A stretch of 46,431 nt of DNA from an uncultured Alphaproteobacteria bacterium (GTDB lineage: Bacteria; Pseudomonadota; Alphaproteobacteria; HIMB59). The stretch covers positions 1 to 46,431 of the forward strand of contig CACJAI010000008.1 in assembly GCA_902591315.1 (NCBI GenBank), read 5' to 3'. Under the pieces are notes generated by a model, which worked only from the letters and a program-made list of their open reading frames with translations, had not been told where the DNA came from and searched no databases. A program made the position numbers and the translations under genes. Of this stretch, positions 16,474 through 25,190 are shown one piece after another (positions within the stretch are counted from its first letter, which is position 1; every line of letters starts with the position of its first letter).

Positions 16474-16653
16474 ATGAATAAAATTTTTGGATTTACAGAA
16501 AGATCTTTAAAGTTCTGGTTATCTCTTTTTAGTAAAAAAGAAGACAGTATTATAAATTTTTGTAAGGTTGAGTATGGCACAGATTGGCAATGGGCTTACT
16601 CCGAGTACCAAAGAAATCAGTCATTTCCAAATAGCTTAAAAGAGGCTGCCTAA
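16474..16653 (+). CDS. Small protein of unknown function, coupled to a DUF3563-like gene
   Basis: 59 residues beginning MNKIFGFTERSLKFWLSLFS and containing the aromatic segment YGTDWQWAYSEYQ. A good ribosome binding site (AAGGAA, 16459-16464 region) precedes the ATG by a suitable distance. The stop TAA shares its last A with the ATG of the next gene, so translation is likely coupled. I do not recognise a family. The strong ribosome binding site, the coupling and the shared downstream terminator make it a credible gene despite its size. Confidence 0.6.
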   Translation: MNKIFGFTERSLKFWLSLFSKKEDSIINFCKVEYGTDWQWAYSEYQRNQSFPNSLKEAA

Positions 16654-16817
16654 TGAGCAATCTATTTAAATCTATTAGAAAAATAATTATTAATGGAAAA
16701 AATGACCAAAAATCAAAGTCTTACAAAGAAGAGGTATATTTATCTCAAGCTATCGACATGATTGATCTTGAAAGAAGACAAAAAGAGATAGATAGAAGAT
16801 TTATTAGAAAATTTTAA
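16653..16817 (+). CDS. DUF3563-like small protein
   Basis: 54 residues. The C-terminal part YKEEVYLSQAIDMIDLERRQ followed by KEIDRR matches the DUF3563 pattern (xxxEEAYLAQAxDxxDLERRMRxLD), a family of small proteobacterial proteins of unknown function. The N-terminal 20 residues are basic (SNLFKSIRKIIINGKNDQK). It starts by a one-base overlap with the upstream small gene and ends directly at a strong terminator. Confidence 0.6.
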   Translation: MSNLFKSIRKIIINGKNDQKSKSYKEEVYLSQAIDMIDLERRQKEIDRRFIRKF

Positions 16818-16839
16818 AAAGCCCTATCTAGGGCTTTTT
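16816..16839. terminator. Bidirectional intrinsic terminator
   Basis: AAAAAGCCCTA-TC-TAGGGCTTTTT is a perfect 11-bp inverted repeat with a T run on both strands. It lies exactly between the convergent DUF3563-like gene (stop 16815-16817) and the RhtB exporter gene (stop 16842-16844) and should terminate both. Confidence 0.85.
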
Positions 16840-16841
16840 AC

Positions 16842-17468
16842 CTAGCCTAACACCCAAATTTCAATAGCTACAAAAATAAAAAGTCCAGCAAATATTAAAT
16901 TGACAATATTTTTAGGTTTATTGAAGTAATTTGAAAACTTTTTTATACCAAAAAAGTGGCCGATAATTGAATAATTCATTGCTGAAATAAAAAAACTACC
17001 TGTTGCAAAAATTAGAGCAATACTAAAATTTAGGTTTTCACTGAATTGTAAAGTTGCTAGAGCAGACCAAAATGCGAAAGCTTTGGGATTGGTATAAGCA
17101 ACAATTATTGCTTTCTTCATACTGTTTAAAAAATTTCTTTCATTGGATAGTTTTATGAGTTGATTTTCAGAGCTAAAGTATTGGCTGCCAATTTGATATG
17201 CTAAATAAATCATATAAAGACTAGCTAAGATCTTTAAAACAATAAAACCCCAGCCCATTAAATTTGAAATTAGAAAAGAAATACCTGTTGTAGCAAGTAA
17301 GCACCAAGTAAAAGAACCAATAGCAGTACCAACTGCAGCACCCCAAATTTGTTTTTTCTGTCCACTAATTCCAACGGATGCCACAAAAAAAGTATTAGGT
17401 CCTGGCAAAAATACAGCAAAATAAAATATTATCCATCCGGATAATAAAGCCATTACAACTTCATTCAT
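16842..17468 (-). CDS. LysE/RhtB family translocator
   Basis: 208 residues with six predicted helices. The N-terminal helix carries the RhtB-type pattern GPNTFFVASVGISGQKKQ with GAAVGTAIGSF after it, and the mid-protein AYTNPKAFAFWSAL is the usual start of the second half. Members export amino acids such as homoserine, threonine or other small zwitterions. It begins 11 bases after the aapP stop on the same strand, so it may be transcribed with the amino-acid uptake operon and relieve overload; that link is inference. Confidence 0.9.
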   Translation of the reverse strand: MNEVVMALLSGWIIFYFAVFLPGPNTFFVASVGISGQKKQIWGAAVGTAIGSFTWCLLATTGISFLISNLMGWGFIVLKILASLYMIYLAYQIGSQYFSSENQLIKLSNERNFLNSMKKAIIVAYTNPKAFAFWSALATLQFSENLNFSIALIFATGSFFISAMNYSIIGHFFGIKKFSNYFNKPKNIVNLIFAGLFIFVAIEIWVLG

Positions 17469-17479
17469 CTAATACTTCT

Positions 17480-18223
17480 TTAATGATTAAGAATTTGACT
17501 TAAGAAAAGTTTAGTTCGATCACTTTTTGGGTTATTAAAGAATTCATCTGGGGATGCTTGTTCAACAATTCTTCCCTCATCCATAAAAATCATTTGATCA
17601 GCAACAGTTTTTGCAAATCCCATCTCATGAGTAACAACTAACATAGTCATACCCTCTTCCGCTAATTGTATCATCACATCCAAAACCTCTTTGATCATTT
17701 CTGGGTCTAGAGCTGATGTTGGTTCATCAAACAACATAATGTCAGGGTTCATAGCTAATGATCTAGCAATAGCAACGCGTTGCTGTTGACCTCCGGAGAG
17801 CTGACCAGGAAATTTTTGAGCCTGCTCAGGAATTTTAACTTTTTCTAAATAGGACATTGCAATATCTTCGGCTTCATTTTTTGGCATTTTTTTCACCCAA
17901 ATTGGCGCTAAGGAAATATTGTCTAATACAGAGAGGTGCGGAAAAAGATTGAATTGCTGGAAAACCATACCGACATTTTTCCTAATTAAATCAATGTTTT
18001 TAAGATCATTTGTAAGTTCTGTTCCGTGAACAACTATTGTCCCTTTTTGATGAGCCTCTAGACGATTTATACATCTAATCATTGTTGACTTACCAGAGCC
18101 ACTAGGGCCACAGATAACGATTTTTTGCCCTTTATTAACAATTAAATCAATATCTTTTAAAACATGAAAATCATCATACCATTTGTTTACTTTTTCTAAA
18201 TGTATTACCTGATCTGTGCTCAT
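17480..18223 (-). CDS. aapP: General L-amino acid ABC transporter ATPase
   Basis: 247 residues. Walker [10 protein letters not shown] (about 38-46), Q-loop in [14 protein letters not shown], signature [19 protein letters not shown], Walker [15 protein letters not shown] and the switch His in VVTHEMGFA are all intact. It is the energising subunit of the polar amino-acid (HAAT) class; the neighbouring JQM genes identify it as AapP/BztD. It starts at the last base of the aapM stop region (one-base overlap). Confidence 0.95.
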   Translation of the reverse strand: MSTDQVIHLEKVNKWYDDFHVLKDIDLIVNKGQKIVICGPSGSGKSTMIRCINRLEAHQKGTIVVHGTELTNDLKNIDLIRKNVGMVFQQFNLFPHLSVLDNISLAPIWVKKMPKNEAEDIAMSYLEKVKIPEQAQKFPGQLSGGQQQRVAIARSLAMNPDIMLFDEPTSALDPEMIKEVLDVMIQLAEEGMTMLVVTHEMGFAKTVADQMIFMDEGRIVEQASPDEFFNNPKSDRTKLFLSQILNH

Positions 18224-19335
18224 TAACTGTTATCCGTTTTTAGTTTTTTTTCTAAATATAAACTATAGCGTGACATACCAAAGCAAAATATGAAAAATAC
18301 AAGTGAAATAAAAACATAAACCTCATAATAAAGTTTAGTCCATGTCATATCAGCTAAAGCTGCTCTGCCAATACCTAATAAATCAAATAATCCTATAATT
18401 AAAACTAAAGATGTATCTTTAAATAATCCAATACAGGTATTAACTATTGGTGGAATAGCTATCTTTAGAGCTTGTGGTAAAACTATTTTGCGAGTGGTTT
18501 GCCAATAACTTAATCCTAAAGACTGCGCAGCTTCAACTTGCCCCCTTGGAATGGCTTGCAAGCCACCTCTAATTGCTTCAGCCATATAGGCTGATTGAAA
18601 TAAAGTAACTGCTACTAAAGCACGTAAAAGATTATCTGGATTTACTCCATCAGGTAAAAATAAAGGTAACATCACATTAGCTGTAAATAACAATGTTATA
18701 AGAGGGACACCTCTAATGAATTCAATAAAAACTACACACAATGATTTTATGATAGGCATTTTAGATCTTCTACCTAAGGCTAAAAGAATGCTTAAAGGAA
18801 ACGCTAAACCTATCCCAGTAACTCCTAAGAAAAGTGTTACTAATAGCCCTCCCCATTTATTTGTACCGACAACACTTAATCCTGGTCCTCCATAAAGCAT
18901 GAAGTAAGCCAAGAATGGGAATATAAAAGTAAAATAAATAAAATATCTACGAAATGGAATTTTATCAAAAAGAATTCCAATAATTGCTAAAGGTAAAAGA
19001 GCATAGATTAAGTTTACCCTCCATGCTTCTTCAATAGGATAAAGTCCATACATAAATTGGTTCCATCGTGCAAAAATAATTGCCCAACAGGCACCATATT
19101 CACCGGGCATAATATTTTTAGAGCAAAATCCGCGATCAATAATTAATTCACCTTGAAAATTATATCTAAAATCAGCATCAAAAATTGCCCAATTCAAAAA
19201 GAAACTTCCAACCTGATATACGAATATTAGCGCAATAACAGTAAGTATTGTGTTTACCCAAGAGGAAAATAAATTTTTTACTAACCAGTTGTAATACTTA
19301 CTGCGTGAAATAATTTGAATGGCAGTAGAGCTCAT
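18223..19335 (-). CDS. aapM: General L-amino acid ABC transporter permease AapM
   Basis: 370 residues. A long N-terminal region with three or so hydrophobic segments precedes the conserved permease core, which contains the EAA-type loop [27 protein letters not shown]. The C-terminal [17 protein letters not shown] is typical of HAAT permeases. It forms a heteromeric channel with AapQ. The four-base overlap with aapQ (19332-19335) and the contact with aapP mark one operon. Confidence 0.94.
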   Translation of the reverse strand: MSSTAIQIISRSKYYNWLVKNLFSSWVNTILTVIALIFVYQVGSFFLNWAIFDADFRYNFQGELIIDRGFCSKNIMPGEYGACWAIIFARWNQFMYGLYPIEEAWRVNLIYALLPLAIIGILFDKIPFRRYFIYFTFIFPFLAYFMLYGGPGLSVVGTNKWGGLLVTLFLGVTGIGLAFPLSILLALGRRSKMPIIKSLCVVFIEFIRGVPLITLLFTANVMLPLFLPDGVNPDNLLRALVAVTLFQSAYMAEAIRGGLQAIPRGQVEAAQSLGLSYWQTTRKIVLPQALKIAIPPIVNTCIGLFKDTSLVLIIGLFDLLGIGRAALADMTWTKLYYEVYVFISLVFFIFCFGMSRYSLYLEKKLKTDNS

Positions 19336-20501
19336 GCGTTACCCTTAAATTGTACAGACTTATTATATAAATTCATAAAAAAAGAAATGGTTAAACTAAT
19401 TGTCAAATAAGTAAGCATAACCATCATCATAATCTCTATGGCTCTTCCTGTTTGATTTAAAGATATACCTCCAAATCCGTGAACTAAATCGGCATAACCT
19501 ATTGCGATTCCGAGAGAGGAGTTTTTTGTTAAATTTAAATATTGAGAGGTAAGAGGTGGAATGATAACTCTTAGTGCTTGAGGAATAATAATCAGCCTCA
19601 TTATAAAATTACTTTTTAAACCTAAAGCTTGAGATGCCTCCCTTTGTCCCTTTGATACTGATATAATACCAGATCGAACAGTCTCAGAGATAAATGCAGC
19701 AGTATAAATAGATAAACCAAATAGCATTCCTAAAAATTCTGGGCGAATTACCATACCTCCTTTAAAATTAAATCCCTTTAAAACTGGACTATCAAACTCT
19801 AAAGGCATACCCATGATGTAATAAAAAATAATTGGGGTAAAAATAATAATTGCACTGTTTATCATAAAAGTTGGATATTGTTTTCCGGTTTCTTCTTGTT
19901 TTTTCTTTAAAAATCTTTTTAAGAAAAAAGTAAATATAATTGCAATTACTAAGCTCCAAGCAACAATTGAAAAACCGTCTTTAAATATTGGAGAGGGGGA
20001 AAAGAAACCTCGATTAGTTAAATAAAAATTATCAAAAATTACTATTGCTTGCTTGATTTTAGGTAAGTTTAAGAGAATGCTGTAGTAAAGAATTATTTGA
20101 ACAAGAACTGGGACGTTTCTTGTAAACTCAACGTAAACATAAGCGATATTACGAAATAGCCAATTGCTTGATAGGCGAATAATTCCGACTAAAAATCCAA
20201 TTATGGTTGCTAAAAAACACCCACAAACAGCAATCATCAATGTATTTAATAATCCAACAAAATAAGCTCTTAAGTGAGTGTCCTCACTTGTAAATGGAAT
20301 TAAACGGATGCTTATATCGTAACCTGCTGAGATATGTAAGAAATCAAAACCTGAGCTAATTCCTCTTTTTTCTAAATTATAGGCTGTTTGCTGGGTTATG
20401 AGATAAATAAATAAAGCAAAAAGACCAATTACCAGTGTTTGAATTAGAAGGGATCTTGATTTTTCATCAAATATTATTTTTCTGAAAAAATTGGTCTGCA
20501 T
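19332..20501 (-). CDS. aapQ: General L-amino acid ABC transporter permease AapQ
   Basis: 389 residues. N-terminal helix, then a large periplasmic/linker region with SAGYDISIRLIPFTSEDTHL, which is characteristic of AapQ/BztB, and the permease core with the EAA loop ISVSKGQREASQALGL. The segment NSSLGIAIGYADLVHGFGG near the C-terminus is also diagnostic. It lies 60 bases after aapJ, and the gap contains a strong hairpin. Confidence 0.94.
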   Translation of the reverse strand: MQTNFFRKIIFDEKSRSLLIQTLVIGLFALFIYLITQQTAYNLEKRGISSGFDFLHISAGYDISIRLIPFTSEDTHLRAYFVGLLNTLMIAVCGCFLATIIGFLVGIIRLSSNWLFRNIAYVYVEFTRNVPVLVQIILYYSILLNLPKIKQAIVIFDNFYLTNRGFFSPSPIFKDGFSIVAWSLVIAIIFTFFLKRFLKKKQEETGKQYPTFMINSAIIIFTPIIFYYIMGMPLEFDSPVLKGFNFKGGMVIRPEFLGMLFGLSIYTAAFISETVRSGIISVSKGQREASQALGLKSNFIMRLIIIPQALRVIIPPLTSQYLNLTKNSSLGIAIGYADLVHGFGGISLNQTGRAIEIMMMVMLTYLTISLTISFFMNLYNKSVQFKGNA

Positions 20502-20524
20502 AAATTTTGAAATCCGTAAATTTT

Positions 20525-20549
20525 GGGTACGGGCTGAAAGCCCATACCC
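20525..20549 (-). promoter_or_regulatory. Intra-operon hairpin between aapJ and aapQ
   Basis: GGGTA-C-GGGCT-GAA-AGCCC-A-TACCC folds into a ten-pair stem with one mismatch and a three-base loop. It is far more GC-rich than its surroundings and has no long T run. In ABC transporter operons such hairpins after the binding-protein gene stabilise that message or partly terminate transcription, giving more binding protein than permease; that role is inferred. Confidence 0.7.
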
Positions 20550-20561
20550 TTATTTTATTTT

Positions 20562-21587
20562 TTATCTAAATGGAGGTGCGTATAAAATACCGCCATCTTT
20601 ATAAAGAGCGTTTAAGCCTCTTTGAATGTTAATTGGTGTATTTGGACCAATATGCTTTTCAAAGCTCTCTGAATAGTTTCCAACTTGACTTAAGATATTA
20701 TAAGCCCAGTCGTCAGAAAGACCTAACATAGCTCCGTAACCAGCATCAACACCTAATAGTCTTAAAACCTCAGGGTTTTTTGAGCTCTTCATTTCATCAA
20801 CATTAGCTGATGTAATACCTAGCTCTTCACCAATGATCATTGCATTAAGAGACCATCTTACGATATCAGCCCACTCACTATCACCGTGTCTAACTGCAGG
20901 GCCTAAAGGCTCTTTAGATACTATTTCTGGTAACACAACGTGAGCAGATGGGTCTGGATAACCAGCTCTACTTGCATATAAACCAGATGCGTCTGTTGTG
21001 TAAACGTCACAACGACCAGCTGTGTATGCAGCATCAGCTTCTGAGTTAGTCTCAACAGGAACTGACTCATAGCTCATACCGTTTGCTTTGAAGAAATCAG
21101 CAAGGTTCATTTCAGTTGTTGTACCAACCTGGATACATACAGATGCGCCATCTAATTCCATAGCACTTGACACACCAAGACTTTTGTTAACCATAAAGCC
21201 TTGACCATCATAGTAGTTAACACCAACAAATTCTAAACCAAGATCAACGTCTCTTGATAAAGTCCATGTAGTATTTCTTGATAGCATATCAATTTCACCT
21301 GACTGAAGAACTGTGAAACGTACTTTTGATGTTGTAGGTACATATTCAACTTTAGAAGCATCGCCAAAAACAGCAGCTGCTACAGCTCTACATACATCAA
21401 CATCAATGCCTTCCCAAACACCAGCGTCATTTGGAGCACCAAAGCCCGCTAATCCAGTGTTGGAACCGCACATTAATTTTCCTCTTTCTTTAACAAGATC
21501 ATGGGTGCTTCCGTGACTTCCAGCTATTGCTGTAGAAACACCTAGAGTTAAAACAAGAGAAATAAACAACGATTTAATTTTTGTCAT
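20562..21587 (-). CDS. aapJ: General L-amino acid periplasmic binding protein AapJ
   Basis: 341 residues with a Sec signal peptide (cleavage near ...STAIAGSHG). The mature protein matches the AapJ/BztA subgroup: ERGKLMCGSNTGLAGFGAPN, WEGIDVDVCRAVAAAVFGD, FTVLQSGEIDMLSRNTTWTL, and VYTTDASGLYASR. It captures a broad range of L-amino acids in the periplasm. A very good ribosome binding site (AAGGAGG, minus strand, 21591-21599 region) precedes the ATG, and codon use is richer in GC than in most of the window. Both fit a highly expressed gene, as is usual for marine oligotrophs. Confidence 0.96.
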   Translation of the reverse strand: MTKIKSLFISLVLTLGVSTAIAGSHGSTHDLVKERGKLMCGSNTGLAGFGAPNDAGVWEGIDVDVCRAVAAAVFGDASKVEYVPTTSKVRFTVLQSGEIDMLSRNTTWTLSRDVDLGLEFVGVNYYDGQGFMVNKSLGVSSAMELDGASVCIQVGTTTEMNLADFFKANGMSYESVPVETNSEADAAYTAGRCDVYTTDASGLYASRAGYPDPSAHVVLPEIVSKEPLGPAVRHGDSEWADIVRWSLNAMIIGEELGITSANVDEMKSSKNPEVLRLLGVDAGYGAMLGLSDDWAYNILSQVGNYSESFEKHIGPNTPINIQRGLNALYKDGGILYAPPFR

Positions 21588-21711
21588 CGTTTCCTCCTTA
21601 TATATATAAGCCTCGGCAGTATAGACCTATCTGATGCGAAACTAAAATATAAAAATACTATGTATTTCCAATGTTTTTTGGATAAATTTAGAAAAAATAT
21701 TAATCTTTTAC

Positions 21712-22881
21712 TTAATCTTGGTTAAACAAGTCTCTAGTAAATATCTTGTCTTGTACATCATCTAGCTCTGGATGGCTTCTATTGCAAAGAATTAAATCAG
21801 CATCTTTTTTGAATAATTCTAAATCTTTATAAACCTCTGAATTGAAAAATTGTTTATCTTTAATTAAAGGTTCGTAAACTATCATCCTTATACCTTTAGC
21901 TTTAACTCTTTTCATAATGCCTTGCATACTTGACTCTCTTATATTGTCAGATCCCTCTTTCATAATGAGTTTATAGATACCAACTGTTTTAGGTTTTAAT
22001 TTTGCAATCTCTAATACCACGAAATCTTTTCGCATTGAATTTGACTCTATGATTGCCTCCATAATTTTTTGAGGGACTGTATCAAAGTTTGCTAATAATT
22101 GTTTTGTATCTTTGGGTAAACAGTATCCACCGTATCCAAATGAGGGGTTATTATAAAAATCCCCTATCCTAGGATCTAGACTTACAGCTTTAATAATTTC
22201 TTTAGTATTTAAACCTTTTGACATTGCAAATGAGTCTAGTTCATTAAAGAATGTTACTCGCATTGCTAAATAGGCATTAGAAAATAATTTTGATGACTCT
22301 GCTTCTGTAGAATTTGTGTAAATAGTTTGAACATCTGTATTTAGCGATGCCTCCATCAATAATTTTGCAAACTCTTTTCCTTTCTCAGAATGCGAGCCTA
22401 TTACAATTCTTGAAGGATAAAGACTATCATTTAAAGCTCTTCCCTCTCTTAAAAATTCAGGCGCAAAAATAATTTCAAGATCAGGGAATTTTTTTTGTAC
22501 TATATTCACATAACCAACTGGAACTGTAGATCGAATAATAACTGTTGGATTTGATTTAGAATTTTGAATACTTTCTAATGTTTGTTCTATTGAAGAAGTA
22601 TTAAATTTATTTGTCTCAATATCATAATTTGTTGATGTGGCTATGATTACAAAGTCAAAATTATCAATTTCAGAAGGAAAGCTCTCTGCTGATTTCAAAT
22701 TTAATGTTTTTGATGATAAATATTCAGATACAACTTTATCCTCTATAGGTGAAATACCATTTATTAAGTTATTTGATTTTGTGACGTCTAGATCGAAGCA
22801 CGTAACTTCATTATGTTGTGATAAAAGGACAGCATTTGCGGTACCCACATAACCAAGCCCTACTACTAATATTTTCAACAT
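21712..22881 (-). CDS. ugd: UDP-glucose 6-dehydrogenase
   Basis: 389 residues, the length of E. coli Ugd. Rossmann motif VVGLGYVGTANAVLLSQ (6-22), the IRSTVPVGY loop (116-124), EFLREGRAL (142-150), the conserved lysine in EAESSKLFSNAYLAMRV, and the catalytic cysteine in GYGGYCLPKDTK (Cys254). It oxidises UDP-glucose twice to UDP-glucuronate, feeding surface polysaccharides. It is not adjacent to the sugar island at 28 kb but may supply it. It starts with ATG and has no partner in the operon apart from aapJ downstream, which has its own leader. Confidence 0.93.
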   Translation of the reverse strand: MLKILVVGLGYVGTANAVLLSQHNEVTCFDLDVTKSNNLINGISPIEDKVVSEYLSSKTLNLKSAESFPSEIDNFDFVIIATSTNYDIETNKFNTSSIEQTLESIQNSKSNPTVIIRSTVPVGYVNIVQKKFPDLEIIFAPEFLREGRALNDSLYPSRIVIGSHSEKGKEFAKLLMEASLNTDVQTIYTNSTEAESSKLFSNAYLAMRVTFFNELDSFAMSKGLNTKEIIKAVSLDPRIGDFYNNPSFGYGGYCLPKDTKQLLANFDTVPQKIMEAIIESNSMRKDFVVLEIAKLKPKTVGIYKLIMKEGSDNIRESSMQGIMKRVKAKGIRMIVYEPLIKDKQFFNSEVYKDLELFKKDADLILCNRSHPELDDVQDKIFTRDLFNQD

Positions 22882-23017
22882 TTTTAAACTATTATAAATT
22901 TATTATTGAACAATGACTTTTTTATTAAATAAATTTTCTAATGCGACACATAGGCTTAAAAATAATAGAGAAATTCTAATTTTTTTATCTTAAATAGCTT
23001 AAAATTTAAAAAGATAT

Positions 23018-23034
23018 TGGTATATTGTATACCA
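23018..23034. promoter_or_regulatory. 17-bp palindrome upstream of fhs (possible GntR-type operator)
   Basis: TGGTATA-TTG-TATACCA is a perfect 7-bp inverted repeat with a three-base centre, 29 bp upstream of the fhs start. TGGTATACCA-like half-sites are bound by several GntR-family regulators. It overlaps the region where a -10 box or early transcript would be. No GntR gene is in the window. Confidence 0.45.
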
Positions 23035-23062
23035 GATTTTTTGGGAAAGGATCCAGAGTTAG

Positions 23063-24733
23063 ATGTCAGATATTGAGATAGCAAGAGCTGCTAAAAAAAT
23101 TCACATAAGAGATGTTGCTGCTAAAGTAAATATTCCTGAGGAAAATCTTATTCCTTATGGCCATGATGCAGCGAAAATAAATTTTGATTTTATTGAAAAA
23201 AGTAAGTCTAATCCTGATGGAAAATTAATATTAGTAACCGCAATTAATCCAACACCAGCTGGTGAAGGCAAAACAACTACGTCTGTTGGCTTAAATGATG
23301 GTCTTAATAAAATTGGAAAAAAATCAATTGTTTGTCTTAGAGAACCTAGCCTTGGTCCATGTTTTGGTATGAAGGGTGGTGCTGCTGGAGGTGGATATGC
23401 TCAAGTTGTGCCAATGGAGGAAATTAATCTTCACTTTACAGGTGACTTTCACGCAATCACCGCAGCTCACAATCTATTATCTTCATTAATTGATAATCAT
23501 ATTTATTGGGGAAATGAATTACAAATAGACCAAAGAAGAATTACATGGGGTCGAGTTGTTGATCTGGGTGATAGGTCTCTAAGAAAAGTAAATGTCAATC
23601 TTGGAGGAGTTTCAAATGGATTTCCAAGAGAAGATAAATTCGACATAACGGTTGCAAGTGAAATCATGGCTATTTTTTGTTTAGCGAATGATATTAACGA
23701 TCTTCAGAAAAGAATTGGTGATATTATAATCGCATATAAAAGAGATAAATCTCCGATATATGCACGTGATGTAAAAGCTGATGGACCAATGACGGTATTA
23801 TTAAAAAATGCTTTAATGCCAAATTTAGTTCAAACGCTTGAAAATAATCCAGCAATTATTCACGGAGGCCCTTTTGCCAATATTGCACATGGATGTAATA
23901 CGGTTATAGCAACTAAAACAGGTTTAAAATTAGCTGATTATGTTGTAACGGAAGCTGGTTTTGGTGCAGACTTAGGTGCTGAAAAATTTTTAGATATCAA
24001 ATGTCGTAAGGCAGGATTGACTCCTAGTGTAGTTGTTATTGTTGCTACTGTAAGAGCATTGAAATCACACGGGGGCGTTGAAAAAGCTGACCTTAATAAT
24101 GAAAATGTTTCTGCAGTTGAAAAAGGCTTTGAGAATTTACAACGCCATATTGAAAACATTCAATCTTTTGGACTTCAACCAATCGTAGCTATTAATAGCT
24201 TCACTCTTGATACTGAGGCTGAGGGTAAAGTAATTTCAGATGGATGCAAAAAATTAGGAGTTAAGGCAATCCTCTGTTCACACTGGGCAAATGGTGGTGA
24301 TGGTACCTTAGAGTTAGCCGAGGAAGTAGTAAAAATTTGTAAGTCAAGCGATCCATCTAAATTTAAGTTTATGTACGAGGACAATGAATCGTTAGAGGAA
24401 AAAATTCGTTCCGTAGCTAAAAAAATATATAGAGCTGATGATATTGTTATTGATAAATCTGTTAGCGATCAACTAAAAGGTTTTGAAGAGAGTGGTTATA
24501 ACGATCTTCCGATTTGTATTGCAAAGACACAATATAGTTTTTCAACTAACCCCTCTTTAAGAGGTGCACCAAATGGTTTTACTGTCCCAATAAGAGAAGT
24601 AAGATTGTCCGCTGGAGCTGGTTTTATAGTTGTAGTGACAGGACAAATTATGACAATGCCAGGTTTGCCTAAAGTTCCTAGTGCAAATTCTATAAAGTTA
24701 GATGAAAAAGGTTTAATTCAAGGGCTTTTCTAA
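23063..24733 (+). CDS. fhs: Formate-tetrahydrofolate ligase
   Basis: 556 residues, the normal length. The N-terminus has the ATP-binding loop TPAGEGKTT (64-72) within [21 protein letters not shown], followed by [19 protein letters not shown] and the [15 protein letters not shown] segment. Near the C-terminus are [13 protein letters not shown] and [19 protein letters not shown]. It makes 10-formyl-THF from formate, THF and ATP, and in marine alphaproteobacteria serves C1 oxidation or assimilation. A ribosome binding site (GGGAAAGGA) lies at about 23042-23050. It stands alone, 180 bp from the divergent ugd. Confidence 0.97.
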   Translation: MSDIEIARAAKKIHIRDVAAKVNIPEENLIPYGHDAAKINFDFIEKSKSNPDGKLILVTAINPTPAGEGKTTTSVGLNDGLNKIGKKSIVCLREPSLGPCFGMKGGAAGGGYAQVVPMEEINLHFTGDFHAITAAHNLLSSLIDNHIYWGNELQIDQRRITWGRVVDLGDRSLRKVNVNLGGVSNGFPREDKFDITVASEIMAIFCLANDINDLQKRIGDIIIAYKRDKSPIYARDVKADGPMTVLLKNALMPNLVQTLENNPAIIHGGPFANIAHGCNTVIATKTGLKLADYVVTEAGFGADLGAEKFLDIKCRKAGLTPSVVVIVATVRALKSHGGVEKADLNNENVSAVEKGFENLQRHIENIQSFGLQPIVAINSFTLDTEAEGKVISDGCKKLGVKAILCSHWANGGDGTLELAEEVVKICKSSDPSKFKFMYEDNESLEEKIRSVAKKIYRADDIVIDKSVSDQLKGFEESGYNDLPICIAKTQYSFSTNPSLRGAPNGFTVPIREVRLSAGAGFIVVVTGQIMTMPGLPKVPSANSIKLDEKGLIQGLF

Positions 24734-24782
24734 TTTATCAATTTAATTTTCTATATCTGATTTATGGGATATAATCTATTTA

Positions 24783-25175
24783 ATGTATTCTAAGACAACT
24801 AATGGGATTACTGTTAAGGTAACTCCATATTTTTTGGATGATCAATCCTCACCGCAAGATAGTCATTTTGTTTGGGCTTACCAAGTGAATATTACTAATT
24901 CAGGAAATTCCTCAATAAAGTTAGATCACAGAAACTGGTTAATTATTGATGCAAATGGTAAAATAATGAATATTCGAGGTGAGGGAGTAGTAGGTGAATT
25001 TCCAATCATCAAACCTGGTGAGTCTTTTGAATATACAAGTGGAACTCCTTTAAAAACAAATAATGGTATCATGCAAGGTTTTTATCTTGTCTCTCAAAAA
25101 AATGGTGAGAAATTTAAAATAGATATTCCCGCGTTTTCTCTAGATAGCCCCTACAATAAAAAAAACTTTCATTAA
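24783..25175 (+). CDS. apaG: ApaG domain protein
   Basis: 130 residues forming an all-beta, fibronectin-like fold. Motifs: TNGITVKVTPYFL, HFVWAYQVNITNSG, LDHRNWLIIDANG, EGVVGEFPIIKPGESFEYTSG and MQGFYLV, all typical of ApaG (called CorD in Salmonella, linked to Co2+ resistance and Mg2+ efflux). The molecular function is not settled. It lies 15 bases before trkH. A TATAAT-like box occurs at about 24769-24775 just upstream of the ATG. Confidence 0.93.
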   Translation: MYSKTTNGITVKVTPYFLDDQSSPQDSHFVWAYQVNITNSGNSSIKLDHRNWLIIDANGKIMNIRGEGVVGEFPIIKPGESFEYTSGTPLKTNNGIMQGFYLVSQKNGEKFKIDIPAFSLDSPYNKKNFH

Positions 25176-25190
25176 TTATTAATTATCAAA

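Noticed and set aside
21600-21660. TATACT box and AT-rich tract upstream of aapJ as a promoter or riboswitch.
   Set aside because: A -10-like TATACT exists but no convincing -35 box and no stable conserved-looking structure; not enough to call.
23938-24384. Antisense open frames inside fhs (and similar ones inside hemA, aapJ, argF and the sugar genes).
   Set aside because: They lie opposite strongly conserved genes, show no family motifs and follow from codon bias on the coding strand.
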